DNA of 64,000 nt, taken from NCBI GenBank assembly GCA_030849075.1, contig JASAOO010003554.1, positions 1 through 64,000 on the forward strand, in the 5' to 3' direction. Made by a program: the position numbers and the translations under genes. This stretch comes from Zelonia costaricensis (taxonomy: Eukaryota; Euglenozoa; Kinetoplastea; Trypanosomatida; Trypanosomatidae). The notes under the pieces are model-generated. The model saw only the letters and a program-made list of their open reading frames with translations, did not search any database and was not told where the DNA came from. Shown here one piece after another: positions 9,536-20,200 of the stretch (its first letter is position 1; the number at the start of each line of letters is the position of its first letter).

Positions 9536-12500
9536 TTACTTCTTCGCGCGCTTCATCTCTGCGATGCGGGCAAGCCACTGCACCGTCGCGAGCTCCTTGT
9601 CGATGTGCGGCCGCAGCTCATGCAGCTGCGTGGCGAACTCGAGCACACCCAGCGTGCCCGCGTAGAACTTCGCGTCGTCCTCGGCGACGTTCTCGCCGCG
9701 CTCGCGCTCGGGGTAGAGGGCGCTCAGCACCTGCAGCGGGGTGTACTTCGCGTCGCGCGTGAGACCGGCGATGTTCGACAGCAGCCGCTCGGCCTGGTTC
9801 AGCACCCCGTAGCTCTCGGACTGGCTCAGCCCGTTCAGCTCCTCCAGCAGTGTGAAGCGGAAGTTGGAGCGGACAGAGTCGATCTGGGCCTTGCAGCGCA
9901 CAAAGTCTGTGATGCACGCGTTGATGAGCACCTGGGCCCCATCGTGGCGACAGCCGTCTGTCAAGTCGAGCACCGGCAGCATGCGACGGTCACAGAAGAG
10001 ACCACGGCGCAGCGTCGTCACGAGGTCCTCGCTGTGGACGAAGTGGTCGCCACAGCCGCTGACGGCGACGAACGGGTCGCGGGCGGCGTACGGCTCGGCC
10101 GTCTCCTGCAGCCGGGCCATGAGGGGCATCGTCGCCTTGCCGCTGCCGAAGATGCAGTTCTTCTTCTTCGTCTTCGGGCACATGAAGGGCAGCCGCGTGT
10201 CGGCCGGCTCCGTCAGCGTGCTCGCCAGGTACGTGTAGAAGGCCGATATCATGCGGAATACCGACACGTAGCTGAACGGCTTGGTCGCAGGCGAGCAGAC
10301 GTCGAGGGGCGCAAGCACGACGCGGTGCTGCCGCGCCACGCGGCGCCCGCTCCAGAGCTCCACCACGGCCGGGTCGCTGAGCGCCGAGCGGTGCATCTCC
10401 AGCGGCACGCCGCACACCTTGTTGGTGGAGAGGAGGTACGCGAGCAGCTCCGCCTTCGCCTCCTGCACCACGGCGTCGTCGGACGGCGCGAGGTGGGCAA
10501 AACGGCGGGCCAGCCGCGCCTTGGCGAGCACCTTGTGCGTGATCATCGAGATGAAGGCGAAGCCCTCCGCCCCGACCTGGGCATTGCGGAACACGTACAT
10601 CGCATCCACAAGCATCGACCCGAGCGAGGACGGGCGGTCCTTGAAGTGCAGCCCCTCGCGGTGCAGGTAGCCGAGCAGCATCTGCGCGAACTCGACAGTG
10701 AACCGCTCCATGTTGCCGCCCTCCACCGCCGCGCGGCCCGCGAAGAAGAGCGGGTTGACGTACAGCCGCTCCGCCATGTGCAGCGCGCGGCGGCTCCACT
10801 CCTCCGCCCCCTTGAGGTCGCGGTGACGGGCGTAGTCGTACAGCTGCAGCAGCCGCAGCTGCGTCACCGGATCCACCTGCACGTTGCCCTTGATCACCGT
10901 CATGCTGCTGGTCATGAGGCGCGTGATCTTCTTCATGCTGACGCTGAGGAAGATGAGGTGACCGAGGTAGTCGAGCCCACGGCGGCCGGCACGCCCCATC
11001 ATCTGCCGAAACTGCGTCGTGTTGAGCAGCACGTGGTCGCCGGCGAGCACGACGGAGCGGCACGGGCTGTGCACGCCGAGCGCGAGCGTCTCTGTGGCGC
11101 AGATGACGCCGCAGTGCCGCCCACGGAAGAGGATCTCCATCAGACGGCGCAGCTTGCCCTTCACCCCCGCGTGGTGGATGCCAACGCCGCGCTGAATGGC
11201 ACGCGCGCTGAGCGTGTCGCCGCGCTTGTTGCACTCCTCCACCGCCTCGGCGACGACGGTGGGGTCGACGGTGCAGTACTGGCCAATAAAAGTGAACTCG
11301 GGCAGCACCTCGGGCACAATGTAGTCCTTGTCGTCGTTCATCGTCTTGTCCACCTCACGGTCGGCCCGCTCGACATCGCCGCCGTCGTCCGTCGTGAGCT
11401 TCTTCTGCTTCAGCGTCGACTCGCGCTGCTTGCGCTGCGCCTCCGCGGCGGCAGCCTTGCGCTCCATCGCGGCCCGGTACTGCGCGAACTCCTCCGTCTG
11501 CCGGTACGCCAGCTCCGCGTCCTCGAGGCGGGTCACGATGGCCTTCGTCAGGTCGTCGCAGTCCTCGCCTTCGAAGGTGAAGACGATGGTCGGGCCCATG
11601 TCGCGGCTGTTCAGCTCGCGCAGCACGCTGATGATGTTGTCGGCGATGAACTCCTTCGACTCCGGGAAGAAGGCGCGCCTAGCCGCGGCGCTGGTCGTGG
11701 CGGTGGTGGAGGTCACTGTCGTCGCGGCGACGGAGGCGGTGGCATCCGCGTCGGTGCCCTCGTCCGCCGCCGGGGCCGCGGCGTCGGCGGCTTGCCCGTC
11801 CTGGCGCAGCGCGGCGTCGGTGGCGTAGCGGTCCAGCTGCGCCTCGTCCTCGCGGAGGCGCTGCGAGAAGGCCTGCAGGATCGACTGGCACACCGACTGC
11901 ATCGTCGCGTTGAAGGTGGCGGCGTCCTCCTCCGACAGCGCGTCGAGCCCGTCCGCGTCGCGGCCGCGGTTGAGGTACACCCAATACGCGAAGGCATTCT
12001 TCACGTCTGCCTCGTACTGCCGGGCCCGCTGCTGGGTAATGTAGATCTCCTTTTGGAAGTACGCCTCCGGCAGCAGCATGTCGAGCTGCGCCTTCATGGC
12101 CTGCACAATCGCCACCTTGCCCCACGCGCCGAGCACGCACTCCTTGAACTGAGCGCACATCTTCTGATACAGCTGCACCACCTCGCTCGGGACGAGGCTG
12201 ATGTCCGGCGGGAAGCCGCCCTGCAGCTGCTCCAGCGTCAGGATGGAGAGCGGGTGGAGGTCGTGGACGAAGCGGTTTGGGTACTTGGCTGTGAGCTTCT
12301 TCAGCTGGGGCTGGTAGCCGGGCGGGGGCAGGTACATGTACTTCTTGATGTCGTTCCAGCGCTGAATGCTGCCGCTCGACGGGATGTCGTGTACGGTGTA
12401 GTCGCGCTTCGGCGCATCGGACTGCTGCTGCGTCTCGAGCCGACCCTGCACGCGGTTCAGCCACCCGCACAGCTGCTGCGTCTCGCCGAGTGTGGCAGAG

Positions 12501-15500
12501 AGGGCGACGAAGGGGCAGGGCAGCAGCGCCAGTACGCGCTCCCAGACATCGCCGTTGCCGCTGCTTTCCATGGTGTGGATCTCGTCAAGGATGACGTAGT
12601 CCAGCCGCTTCGCCCAGTCCTTGTACTTGGGGGACAGCAGCAGCGTCTCCAGCACCTCTGGCAGCGTAACGAGCACCTGGCAGCTGTCGACGTAGCGGTG
12701 GTAGTCGGCACCACCGTGCACGCCGTACACGTTGCGGCCCGGGAAGGAGTACTTCTTCGAGCCGTACCGCGCGCACACGTCCGCCACGGCCTGGTTGATG
12801 AGTGCGCGGTTGGGGGCGACGTAGACGACCACCTTCGTGTTGGACGTCTTGAGCGCGCTGTACATGCAGTAGTACGAGATGAACGTCTTGCCTGCGGAGG
12901 TCGGCGCGCACACGACGGCGCTGCCGCGGCTGTCGACGATGTCGAGCAGCTCGCGCTGCCACCCATCCGGGTTGAACACGACGCGGTAGTCCTTCGTCGG
13001 GATGACGGGCCGCTCCAGCAGGTGGCCCATGCTCATGAGCTGCAGCATCTCAGGTGTGTCGAAGCAGATCTTCTGCCGCGGCCGGTGGCTTGGCGGCAGC
13101 ACGGACACGGCGGCGTTCTGCCACCGCGCCACCGCCGCGTCCACCTTCTCGTAGTACGACGCGGGGAAGTCGAAGTGGGCCAGCGCGGAGCGCACCGCGT
13201 CGAGGTCATCGGTGGAGATGGCGACGCCGTTGTCGCGGATGCAAGAGAGTACCTTGTGGTGGCAGTAGAGGAAGAGCGGGACGCCGATCTGGATGTTGGG
13301 CGCCTCCTGAGCCTGCCGTGCCCGCTCCCGCTCGGTCTTCCACTGCTCCAGCTGCAGCCGCACCACACGCGCCATCAGCTTGCACTGGAAGTGCAACTGC
13401 ACATACGTGAGGTAGACCCAGCGCAGGTAGGCGGTGGCGTCGTGGACGGTGAAGTCCTTCTTGACCTTGCGCAGCCGCTCCAGCTTGCCCCAGCTCTCGC
13501 TGCTGCCACCCTTGGCCGCGGCGATGTTGCCCTCCACGAGGTTTGTGATGAGCGTGAAGGCGTACAGGTTCGTGGTGCGCTTGTCCTTGGCGGACTTCTT
13601 CGCTACGGCGGCTGCGGTGGTGCCCCGGGTGTCGGCGTCGTCGTCGGTGATCGTGAAGGCCATCTCGGCCTCCCGCATGCCGCTCGATTCGACAAGCAGC
13701 CGCCACATCGCCAGCGGCAGCGGCACCGCGCCGTCGTCCTTAATCACCTCGCCCGGGTCGAAGTTGCGGCCGAAGGAGATGCCGGCCATGCGCGAGATGG
13801 CGGCGGCCAGCACGCTGATGTTGTCCGACACGTCCGTCAGCCGACTCGTCTGCTCGGTCTTCTTGCACAGCTCGGCGACCTGCTGGGCCCAGTCCTGCAC
13901 GGCCTTGTTCGCGTCCCGCACGTTGGCCTCCTCGCGTATGATGTCATCACGGCTGCGCACCTTCTTGTTCTTCTGCCCGCTGTGCTGCTGCTTCACCTTC
14001 TTGCCGGCTGCTTTGGCCCCCGCACCCGACGCTGCCGCCGCCCCGCTGCCGCCCTCGGCCTCGTCCTCGTCGTTGTCAGAGCACACGACGGCGAGGGTGC
14101 CGGCGGTGAAGCCACGAATCCCCATCGACTCGGCCTGCTGCGCCGCGTCGGTCACGAAGGCCGCCTCCATGGCGAGCTGGCGGCGCCGCTCCCGCTCCGT
14201 CAGGTTGCGCTGCGACTCTCGCTCGACCACGACGTCCACGACGTCGTTCAGCTCGTCAAAGGGCTGGGAGACGATCCAGCCACCCAGCTCGTTCGCGTTG
14301 CCGAGCGTGGTCGGGTAAGGCCGGTTGGATACGTGGCCCTCGAGCTGGAAGGCGCGGGCAAGCTGATCGACCAGGTCGTGCGTGAGGTGCGGGTACTTCA
14401 TCGCCTTCTTCGACTCCGCCAGCTCGACGGCGGGGAGGGCCGACATGGCGCTGCCGGTGATGGTGGCGGACTCGTCGCCGACCGCGTCCTGCCAGCTGAA
14501 GTTCACGTCGTTGATGCCGTCCTCGTCGAGCAGCTCCGCCGCGGGGGTGTGCCGCAGGAGCTGCGCCATGACAGCGAGCAGGTGGCCGTCGTAGATGTCG
14601 AACTCGGAGCCTCGGCCCGTGGCGCAGTCGCAGCTCAGGAACGCCTGCAGCAGGTACGGGGCCAGCTCGTTCAAGAAGGCCGACACCGCCGGCGACGTCG
14701 CCGCCCGCTGGGCGCGCAGCTCCGCGCTCGTCAGCGCGGTGCAGTACGCCGTGATGATCATCACCTGGCACAGCTGCGTCTGCTCCGGCGTGCGCGTCGC
14801 CCCGTTGTGCAGGTACGCGTGCACCGCGGCCGACACGACCTGCTCGCGGCGCGACAGCTGCCCATCCTTCGTCAGCGCCAGCGAGGCGTCGCTCAGCGTC
14901 GGTAGCGGCACCGGCCGCTCCAGCGTCGCGGCGAGCCTCGTCGCGCTCGGCTCCAGCACCAGCGACCGCGCGAAGTTGCTGCTCTCCACGGTGACGGCGA
15001 AGACGACGACGGCGTTCTCGCGGGTGATGATGCGAGACGAGTAGGCGACCTTGATGCGCTGCGCCGTGGCCCAGGTGAGGAAGCAGTGGAAGTAGAAGGC
15101 CACGGTGTCGCCGTGGGCCTCGTCCTCCACAAGGCTGCGGTACGTGCGCTTCAGCTCCATCGTCTGGTCCTCCATCGCGCGCTGCTTCAGCTCCAGACTC
15201 TCCTCGTCGGAGAGGGCGGTCGCAGCCGCCGCGGCGTCGCCGGTGCCGTCGGCGGCGGAGTCGTTGCGGCGCAGCTCCTCCTCCGTGCGGTTGTGGAAGA
15301 GGTGCTGCAGCTCCGACTCGCGGCCGAGCTGCTCGCCGTCGGACATGAGCAGGAACTCCGGCTCGAACTTCGCCACGTATGCGGCAAACGCGTCGCAGTG
15401 GAAGCTGTCGAAGGTGTCCACGACGAGCCGACTGTCGGGGTTGGTCGCGGCCACGGCCGTCAGCGTCTCGCGCAGGGCCTCGCGTAGAAAGAACTTCTGC

Positions 15501-16192
15501 GGCGCCTTCTCCCAGAACCACGCCGTGTTGCGGAAGAAGACGATGTGGAAGTGCCCGCCGCGCGACTGGAGCCCGCGCAGCAGCAACTGTGCGTTGTACA
15601 GCACGTGGAGGGGCTGGGTGAGGTCCCAGTCGACGTGCGGCGACGACAGCGCCGCCATGAGCAGCGAGTCGCCGTCGATGAAAAACTTCTCCATGGCGCT
15701 CAGGTGCACGAAGATGTCGAACTGCCGCGGCCGCGCCGTGGCGTAGTGGAAGTCGACCGCCGCCTCCGTCAGCGCCGCGTCCATGCACGCCAACGCGTCG
15801 GCGTCGCCTGCGAAGGTGGAAAGAAACTTCCAGGCCATGCGGCACTCGTCCGGGCTCTGCAGAGAGTCGATCGGGCCCGCCGTGGTCGCCGTCGCCGGGG
15901 CCGACACCGTTCGGCCTGCCGCGGCCCACCGCACCACGGCATTGCACACACGCAGCAGCGCCACCGTCTCGTGCACGGGCTTCACGGTCGACGGGCTCGT
16001 GCTCGTCGCGGCGGCCGCGCTGCCGGCAGCCAGGGCTGCATCGCCGCCGCTGGCGCTCCCGCAAAGCAGTGAGCGGGTTTGGAAGAGCTGCTTGATGGGC
16101 AGCGCGGCGCTAATCTCCACCACGGCGTCGAAGTCGGGCCGCCCGTTGGCCTCGACGAAGAGCTGATTCACCTCACGGTAGTGCGACGACAT
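9536..16192 (-). CDS. DDX60-like Ski2-type DExH-box RNA helicase
   Basis: 2218 residues from the ATG at 16192 (MSSHYREVNQLF). The longer frame adds a Cys/Val-rich leader translated from a CA repeat and was rejected. The C-terminal half carries superfamily 2 motifs: Walker A APTSAGKT (Lys about 1102), motif Ia VAPNRALINQ, DEIH at about 1203-1206, motif III SATLGE, a VVFTFEGEDCDDL-like motif IV region, the GIHHAGVKGKLRR block and motif VI QMMGRAGRRG near 1735. APTSAGKT with DEIH, IHHAG and the extra C-terminal helical region is the pattern of the DDX60/Ski2 branch, cytoplasmic RNA helicases. In animals DDX60 contributes to antiviral RNA sensing; its role in trypanosomatids is not known from this sequence. 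A long, weakly conserved N-terminal half (residues 1-1000) and a Glu/Ala/Lys-rich linker around 700-790 precede the helicase core, as in DDX60. Confidence 0.8.
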   Translation of the reverse strand: MSSHYREVNQLFVEANGRPDFDAVVEISAALPIKQLFQTRSLLCGSASGGDAALAAGSAAAATSTSPSTVKPVHETVALLRVCNAVVRWAAAGRTVSAPATATTAGPIDSLQSPDECRMAWKFLSTFAGDADALACMDAALTEAAVDFHYATARPRQFDIFVHLSAMEKFFIDGDSLLMAALSSPHVDWDLTQPLHVLYNAQLLLRGLQSRGGHFHIVFFRNTAWFWEKAPQKFFLREALRETLTAVAATNPDSRLVVDTFDSFHCDAFAAYVAKFEPEFLLMSDGEQLGRESELQHLFHNRTEEELRRNDSAADGTGDAAAAATALSDEESLELKQRAMEDQTMELKRTYRSLVEDEAHGDTVAFYFHCFLTWATAQRIKVAYSSRIITRENAVVVFAVTVESSNFARSLVLEPSATRLAATLERPVPLPTLSDASLALTKDGQLSRREQVVSAAVHAYLHNGATRTPEQTQLCQVMIITAYCTALTSAELRAQRAATSPAVSAFLNELAPYLLQAFLSCDCATGRGSEFDIYDGHLLAVMAQLLRHTPAAELLDEDGINDVNFSWQDAVGDESATITGSAMSALPAVELAESKKAMKYPHLTHDLVDQLARAFQLEGHVSNRPYPTTLGNANELGGWIVSQPFDELNDVVDVVVERESQRNLTERERRRQLAMEAAFVTDAAQQAESMGIRGFTAGTLAVVCSDNDEDEAEGGSGAAAASGAGAKAAGKKVKQQHSGQKNKKVRSRDDIIREEANVRDANKAVQDWAQQVAELCKKTEQTSRLTDVSDNISVLAAAISRMAGISFGRNFDPGEVIKDDGAVPLPLAMWRLLVESSGMREAEMAFTITDDDADTRGTTAAAVAKKSAKDKRTTNLYAFTLITNLVEGNIAAAKGGSSESWGKLERLRKVKKDFTVHDATAYLRWVYLTYVQLHFQCKLMARVVRLQLEQWKTERERARQAQEAPNIQIGVPLFLYCHHKVLSCIRDNGVAISTDDLDAVRSALAHFDFPASYYEKVDAAVARWQNAAVSVLPPSHRPRQKICFDTPEMLQLMSMGHLLERPVIPTKDYRVVFNPDGWQRELLDIVDSRGSAVVCAPTSAGKTFISYYCMYSALKTSNTKVVVYVAPNRALINQAVADVCARYGSKKYSFPGRNVYGVHGGADYHRYVDSCQVLVTLPEVLETLLLSPKYKDWAKRLDYVILDEIHTMESSGNGDVWERVLALLPCPFVALSATLGETQQLCGWLNRVQGRLETQQQSDAPKRDYTVHDIPSSGSIQRWNDIKKYMYLPPPGYQPQLKKLTAKYPNRFVHDLHPLSILTLEQLQGGFPPDISLVPSEVVQLYQKMCAQFKECVLGAWGKVAIVQAMKAQLDMLLPEAYFQKEIYITQQRARQYEADVKNAFAYWVYLNRGRDADGLDALSEEDAATFNATMQSVCQSILQAFSQRLREDEAQLDRYATDAALRQDGQAADAAAPAADEGTDADATASVAATTVTSTTATTSAAARRAFFPESKEFIADNIISVLRELNSRDMGPTIVFTFEGEDCDDLTKAIVTRLEDAELAYRQTEEFAQYRAAMERKAAAAEAQRKQRESTLKQKKLTTDDGGDVERADREVDKTMNDDKDYIVPEVLPEFTFIGQYCTVDPTVVAEAVEECNKRGDTLSARAIQRGVGIHHAGVKGKLRRLMEILFRGRHCGVICATETLALGVHSPCRSVVLAGDHVLLNTTQFRQMMGRAGRRGLDYLGHLIFLSVSMKKITRLMTSSMTVIKGNVQVDPVTQLRLLQLYDYARHRDLKGAEEWSRRALHMAERLYVNPLFFAGRAAVEGGNMERFTVEFAQMLLGYLHREGLHFKDRPSSLGSMLVDAMYVFRNAQVGAEGFAFISMITHKVLAKARLARRFAHLAPSDDAVVQEAKAELLAYLLSTNKVCGVPLEMHRSALSDPAVVELWSGRRVARQHRVVLAPLDVCSPATKPFSYVSVFRMISAFYTYLASTLTEPADTRLPFMCPKTKKKNCIFGSGKATMPLMARLQETAEPYAARDPFVAVSGCGDHFVHSEDLVTTLRRGLFCDRRMLPVLDLTDGCRHDGAQVLINACITDFVRCKAQIDSVRSNFRFTLLEELNGLSQSESYGVLNQAERLLSNIAGLTRDAKYTPLQVLSALYPERERGENVAEDDAKFYAGTLGVLEFATQLHELRPHIDKELATVQWLARIAEMKRAKK

Positions 16193-16942
16193 GGCTGAGC
16201 GAGCGGATCGCCACAGGAACACTCGCGCACACACACACACACACAGGCGCAGGCGAGGTCTGCACCACGAGAACAACAGAAGCACTATTGACGCCCGCCC
16301 TTAAAGGGGGACAAGACGACAAGAACAGGACACAAACAGAACTTCACACGATCCCACCGACACCGGACGACGTGACGGGGTGCGGCGTGCACTAACCAAG
16401 CACAGCACAGCACTCTCTCACGCACACAAACGCGTGGTAGATGGCGTAGAAGAGGAGGGGACGGCCGCTACGGCGCGCTTAAGAATGGCGCGGGAGTCGA
16501 CGCAGCCAAACACGGACACAGGAAAGAGAGGAGGAAATGAAATGGATAATAAATTCTGCGTGTGCGCCTACGATGCTTCACGTTTCTGTGGCGGGAGATG
16601 TGCGCGCGCGTTTGTGTGTGTGTGTATTTGTGCAGAGCGTTGCGTGTCGATGCAAGTTGAGTGTGGCGAGTTCGTTGATCACAACGGTGAGGAATGAAGA
16701 GGGGGGGAGTGAACGTGAGAGAGAGAGAGAGCGGTGGGGGGACGATGGAGGGCGCGTTCGACTGGCTGAGGGAGAGGAGAGGAGTTGCACGCGGCGCAAC
16801 TCTCACGGAGCGACCCATCGGGCAAGCGCAATGGACACCCGCGCGTGTGTGTGCGGCGTGCGGCACACCTGTGCCGCAACACTACCAAGCGGCTTGCGCA
16901 ACGCAGCACTCGACAAGACGACATCACAGGCACACCAACGGA

Positions 16943-16989
<47 letters not shown>

Positions 16990-17288
16990 GCACAAGCTCG
17001 GGGAGAGAGGGGGGGGAGCCAGGACGATGCGTCGTGGCATGGTTTGCAATCTGAAGACGCCAGCACGTACATCGTGCGGCTACTTGAGTTCACCACACAT
17101 CAACACACACATACGCACACACCGTGACACAGCGTCTTGAGAGGCAGAAAGAAAGTGAGAGAGCGGCGCGAAGACGCAGCGCGCACGCTTGACCACCGCG
17201 GACGTTGCGTCTACATGTGTATGTTGCCGCAGACCCAAGATGCGAGCGCGCAGCAGCGGCTTCTCCTTCGTCACGGTCCATGGACGCA
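16193..17288. other. Intergenic region between helicase and E2/beta-helix genes
   Basis: No supported gene. It contains a (CA)8 run at about 16230-16245, a GA run near 16718, and a long (GT)n run. It would hold the helicase 5' UTR and the 3' UTR of the next gene. Confidence 0.6.
16946..16984. repeat. (GT)19-20 microsatellite
   Basis: Perfect 39-base dinucleotide run, one of the two longest in the window. Confidence 0.92.
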
Positions 17289-20200
17289 TCAGCGTGCGTC
17301 GCCGTCGTCGACGACGGCGCCCAGCGAGGCCTCCTCGCTCTCGATCGCGTGCACCGTCGCCGCACCGCCCGCGGCGCGCCACACCGCCTCCCCTGCCGAC
17401 AGCGTCCACACCGATGTCCGCAGTAGCGTCAGGTCACCGTCGCCGTCAACGCTGATCGCCGGCGCCGCGGCCCCGGCTCGCAGCCCGCCGACGACGCGGC
17501 AGAGGGTCAGTGACACGGAGCTCCCACTGCCCAGCTGCACAGGCAGCAGCCCGGCCACGGTGCAGTGCGTCAGCCGCACCACAGCACGGTGCGCGGCGAG
17601 AACAGCGGACAGGCTCGAGAGGGTCGACTCGGCGACAGCGTCGCCGGCGGTGCGCAGCATCACACCCGTGTTACGGGCGGCGGTGTACTGACGCGCAGAC
17701 AGCACGCGTGGCTGCCGCTGCGCTGGCCGTGTGCAAGCAGCCGCCTGTGTGTCCGCTGCCTCGGCATTGTCCCCTGCGACCGCATCTGTGAAGCCGGCGT
17801 AGGGCCAGTCGTGCAGGGACGTGCCTACCATGTGCAGCGTGCACTGCGCGCCGTCCACCAGCGAGACGAGCAGCAGCGGCACCGTCGCGACAGCCTCGGC
17901 GCCGGCGAGATGTGTCGCAGTACGTCCCCGCGGACGACCGCAAGACCCATGCCGCTCCGCCAACGTCGCGCGTGATGCCGACGCCGCAGAGAGGGAGCCG
18001 GAGGAGTGCACCGAGGAGGTCGAAGACCGCGCTTCAGACGGCGCGGCGGCGCGGGCGCCGCTGCTGCCGGGGCTGCGCTGACTGCCGACGCCGGGAAGCT
18101 GCGGGGGTGCCGCATCGAGCGCCAAGCCCTGCCCGCTCGCCTCGTCCCACGCCACCGGCCCACGTCCTTCCCCAGCCGTGTTACCGGCGTTAGCGCTGCC
18201 GTCGCCCTCGTCGCTGTCCGTGTCGCTGACCGCCTCGCCGCGGACGACGCGGACGTGGTCGCAGTGCAGCTTCGCGTACGGCCCCTCGCACGCCACCAGT
18301 GCCGTCACGGGCGGCGGCGCCGCGCTGTGCCGGTCGGGGGGGACGGAGAAGGCCGCCCTCGCCGCCGCCACGGCTGCGGTGCAGAGAGAGGCATCGATCA
18401 CGCAGTCCGTCAGGTTCAACACGCCCTGCTGGCACACGTGCACGCCGGGTGGCTGCCGGACGAGCCGATGCAGCACGAGCGCGGTCGGCGAGACCCGCGC
18501 CCGCGTAGCCGCCGCTGTCGTGCCGCTGCTGTGGTCGCCCGCGCCTGCACCGTCCGCCACTGCACTGCCGTCGACGCCGCACTCAGCGGCCTCCGCCTTT
18601 TCGCTGCGGTGTCCGCCCTCCTCCTCCTCCGCCTCCTCCACGCTCGACTCAGCGGCCGAGCCGCGCGAGTGCCCGTCTGCTGCCTCACCGCGGCGGCGGC
18701 ACTGCGCGGCGAGGAGGCGGGGCATCACGTTGGTGGGGCGCAGCACAACCCGCTCCATCGTGCACGTGCCCCGCACCACGCAGCCGCCGGTAATGGCAGG
18801 ACACACACACGGGAACGCGGACGTGACCGACGACGGTGGTGCCGGTGCTGCGGCGGGAGACCCGGCGACGCGTTGCGGGGCACCTCCGCTCGCTGCCGTG
18901 CCCGTGACGGCGGCCGCATCAGAGACGCCAGCAGTGGTGTTGGTGGCGGTGGGCGGCATCAACGTGTTGAGGCGAAAGGGCAGCCGCGTGTGGCGGTGCA
19001 GCCGCCAGCGCAGCCACCGCAGGCGCCAGCGCGCCGCGCACGTGAGGGGCAGCGTGCGAGCGCCCCCAATCTCCTCCTGCTGGCGCTGAGCCGCACCGCG
19101 CATGCCGCTCCCCGCAATCAGCAGGGCGGCCGCGGCCTCCATCCCGCCCCCGAGGCCGACCGGCGAAGCTGCACGCGTGACGGAGCTGGGCGATGGGGCG
19201 GAGGAGAGACGCCGGGTGCTCGTCGCACCGCACGACGGCGAGTGCCGCCGGCGCAACGCCGATGTCGACGGCGGCGCGAGGCCGCGTGCTCCCGCGGCGG
19301 GGCGGGGGCGGCCCGTGCTGCCGCTGATGCTGCTAGCGCTCCCCCTCTCCGCGCCGCCCTGCACGGCGGGCGAGACCCCCGCACCGGCACGGGCACCCCA
19401 CAACTGCAGGTGCCCGGCCACCGCACGCCAAGGCGCACCCGCGGCGTGCGAGGCCCCCGCCCACGCGCGTCGCAGCAGCAGCGCCGCCGCGCGCGTCGCG
19501 CCGTTCAGGCGCCCGCTGACCAGCCCGCCCACCGCGAAGCCCGACGCAGCAAGTCCGTCGATGTCCGCCGCCCCGTTGCCGGCACCATCTTCGCCGTCTG
19601 TGTCGTCCGCGTCGTCCTCGCCGTCAGAGGCGCGCACGATGCGGCACACCCCACCGGCGTGCACGACGACGGCGTACTGCCGCGCACACTGCAGCAGCGC
19701 GTTTGCCAGCGTCAGGTGCGCGCCACAGAAGACGTTCACCCCGACCAGCGTGCAGTCGTACACGATGCACTTGCCCACGTAGCCCGTCGCTCCGTCGCCG
19801 CAGGTGATGCCGCAGCGCGCCCCGCCGCCGAGGATGGCCTGCGGCAAGTGCGCCGTCGCCTCATCCAGCGCGATGCAGGCGGGCAGCAGGTCGGAGACGT
19901 TCGCGGCGTCTTCAGGGCCACACACCCCCGCAGCGGTGGGCAAGGCGGCGGGGGAAGTGGAGGACAACACGGCTGGAAACAGAGAGCCCTGAGCAGCGGC
20001 GGCGGCGGCCGCGTCATCGCCGTCGAGGGCGCCGCCGCCACTCAAGGCTGCCTGCGACGCCGCCGCCCACGGTGAGGCGTGCTTCAGCGCGTGGATGTCC
20101 AGCACGCAGTCGGGGTCAGCCTCGCAGTGTGCGCCGTCGTACAGGTACAGGCCGATGCGCGAGAAGCCGTAGATCTTCACGTGCCCCTGCAGCGACAGGA

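Noticed and set aside
9605..14905. 1766-codon open frame on the plus strand opposite the helicase gene
   Set aside because: It is an antisense shadow: G/C-ending codons of the helicase leave no stop codons in this frame. The translation is Arg/His/Leu/Val-rich with no domain, while the minus-strand frame has clear helicase motifs.
18006..20075. 689-codon plus-strand frame opposite the beta-helix gene
   Set aside because: Same antisense effect; Arg-rich composition and no domain.
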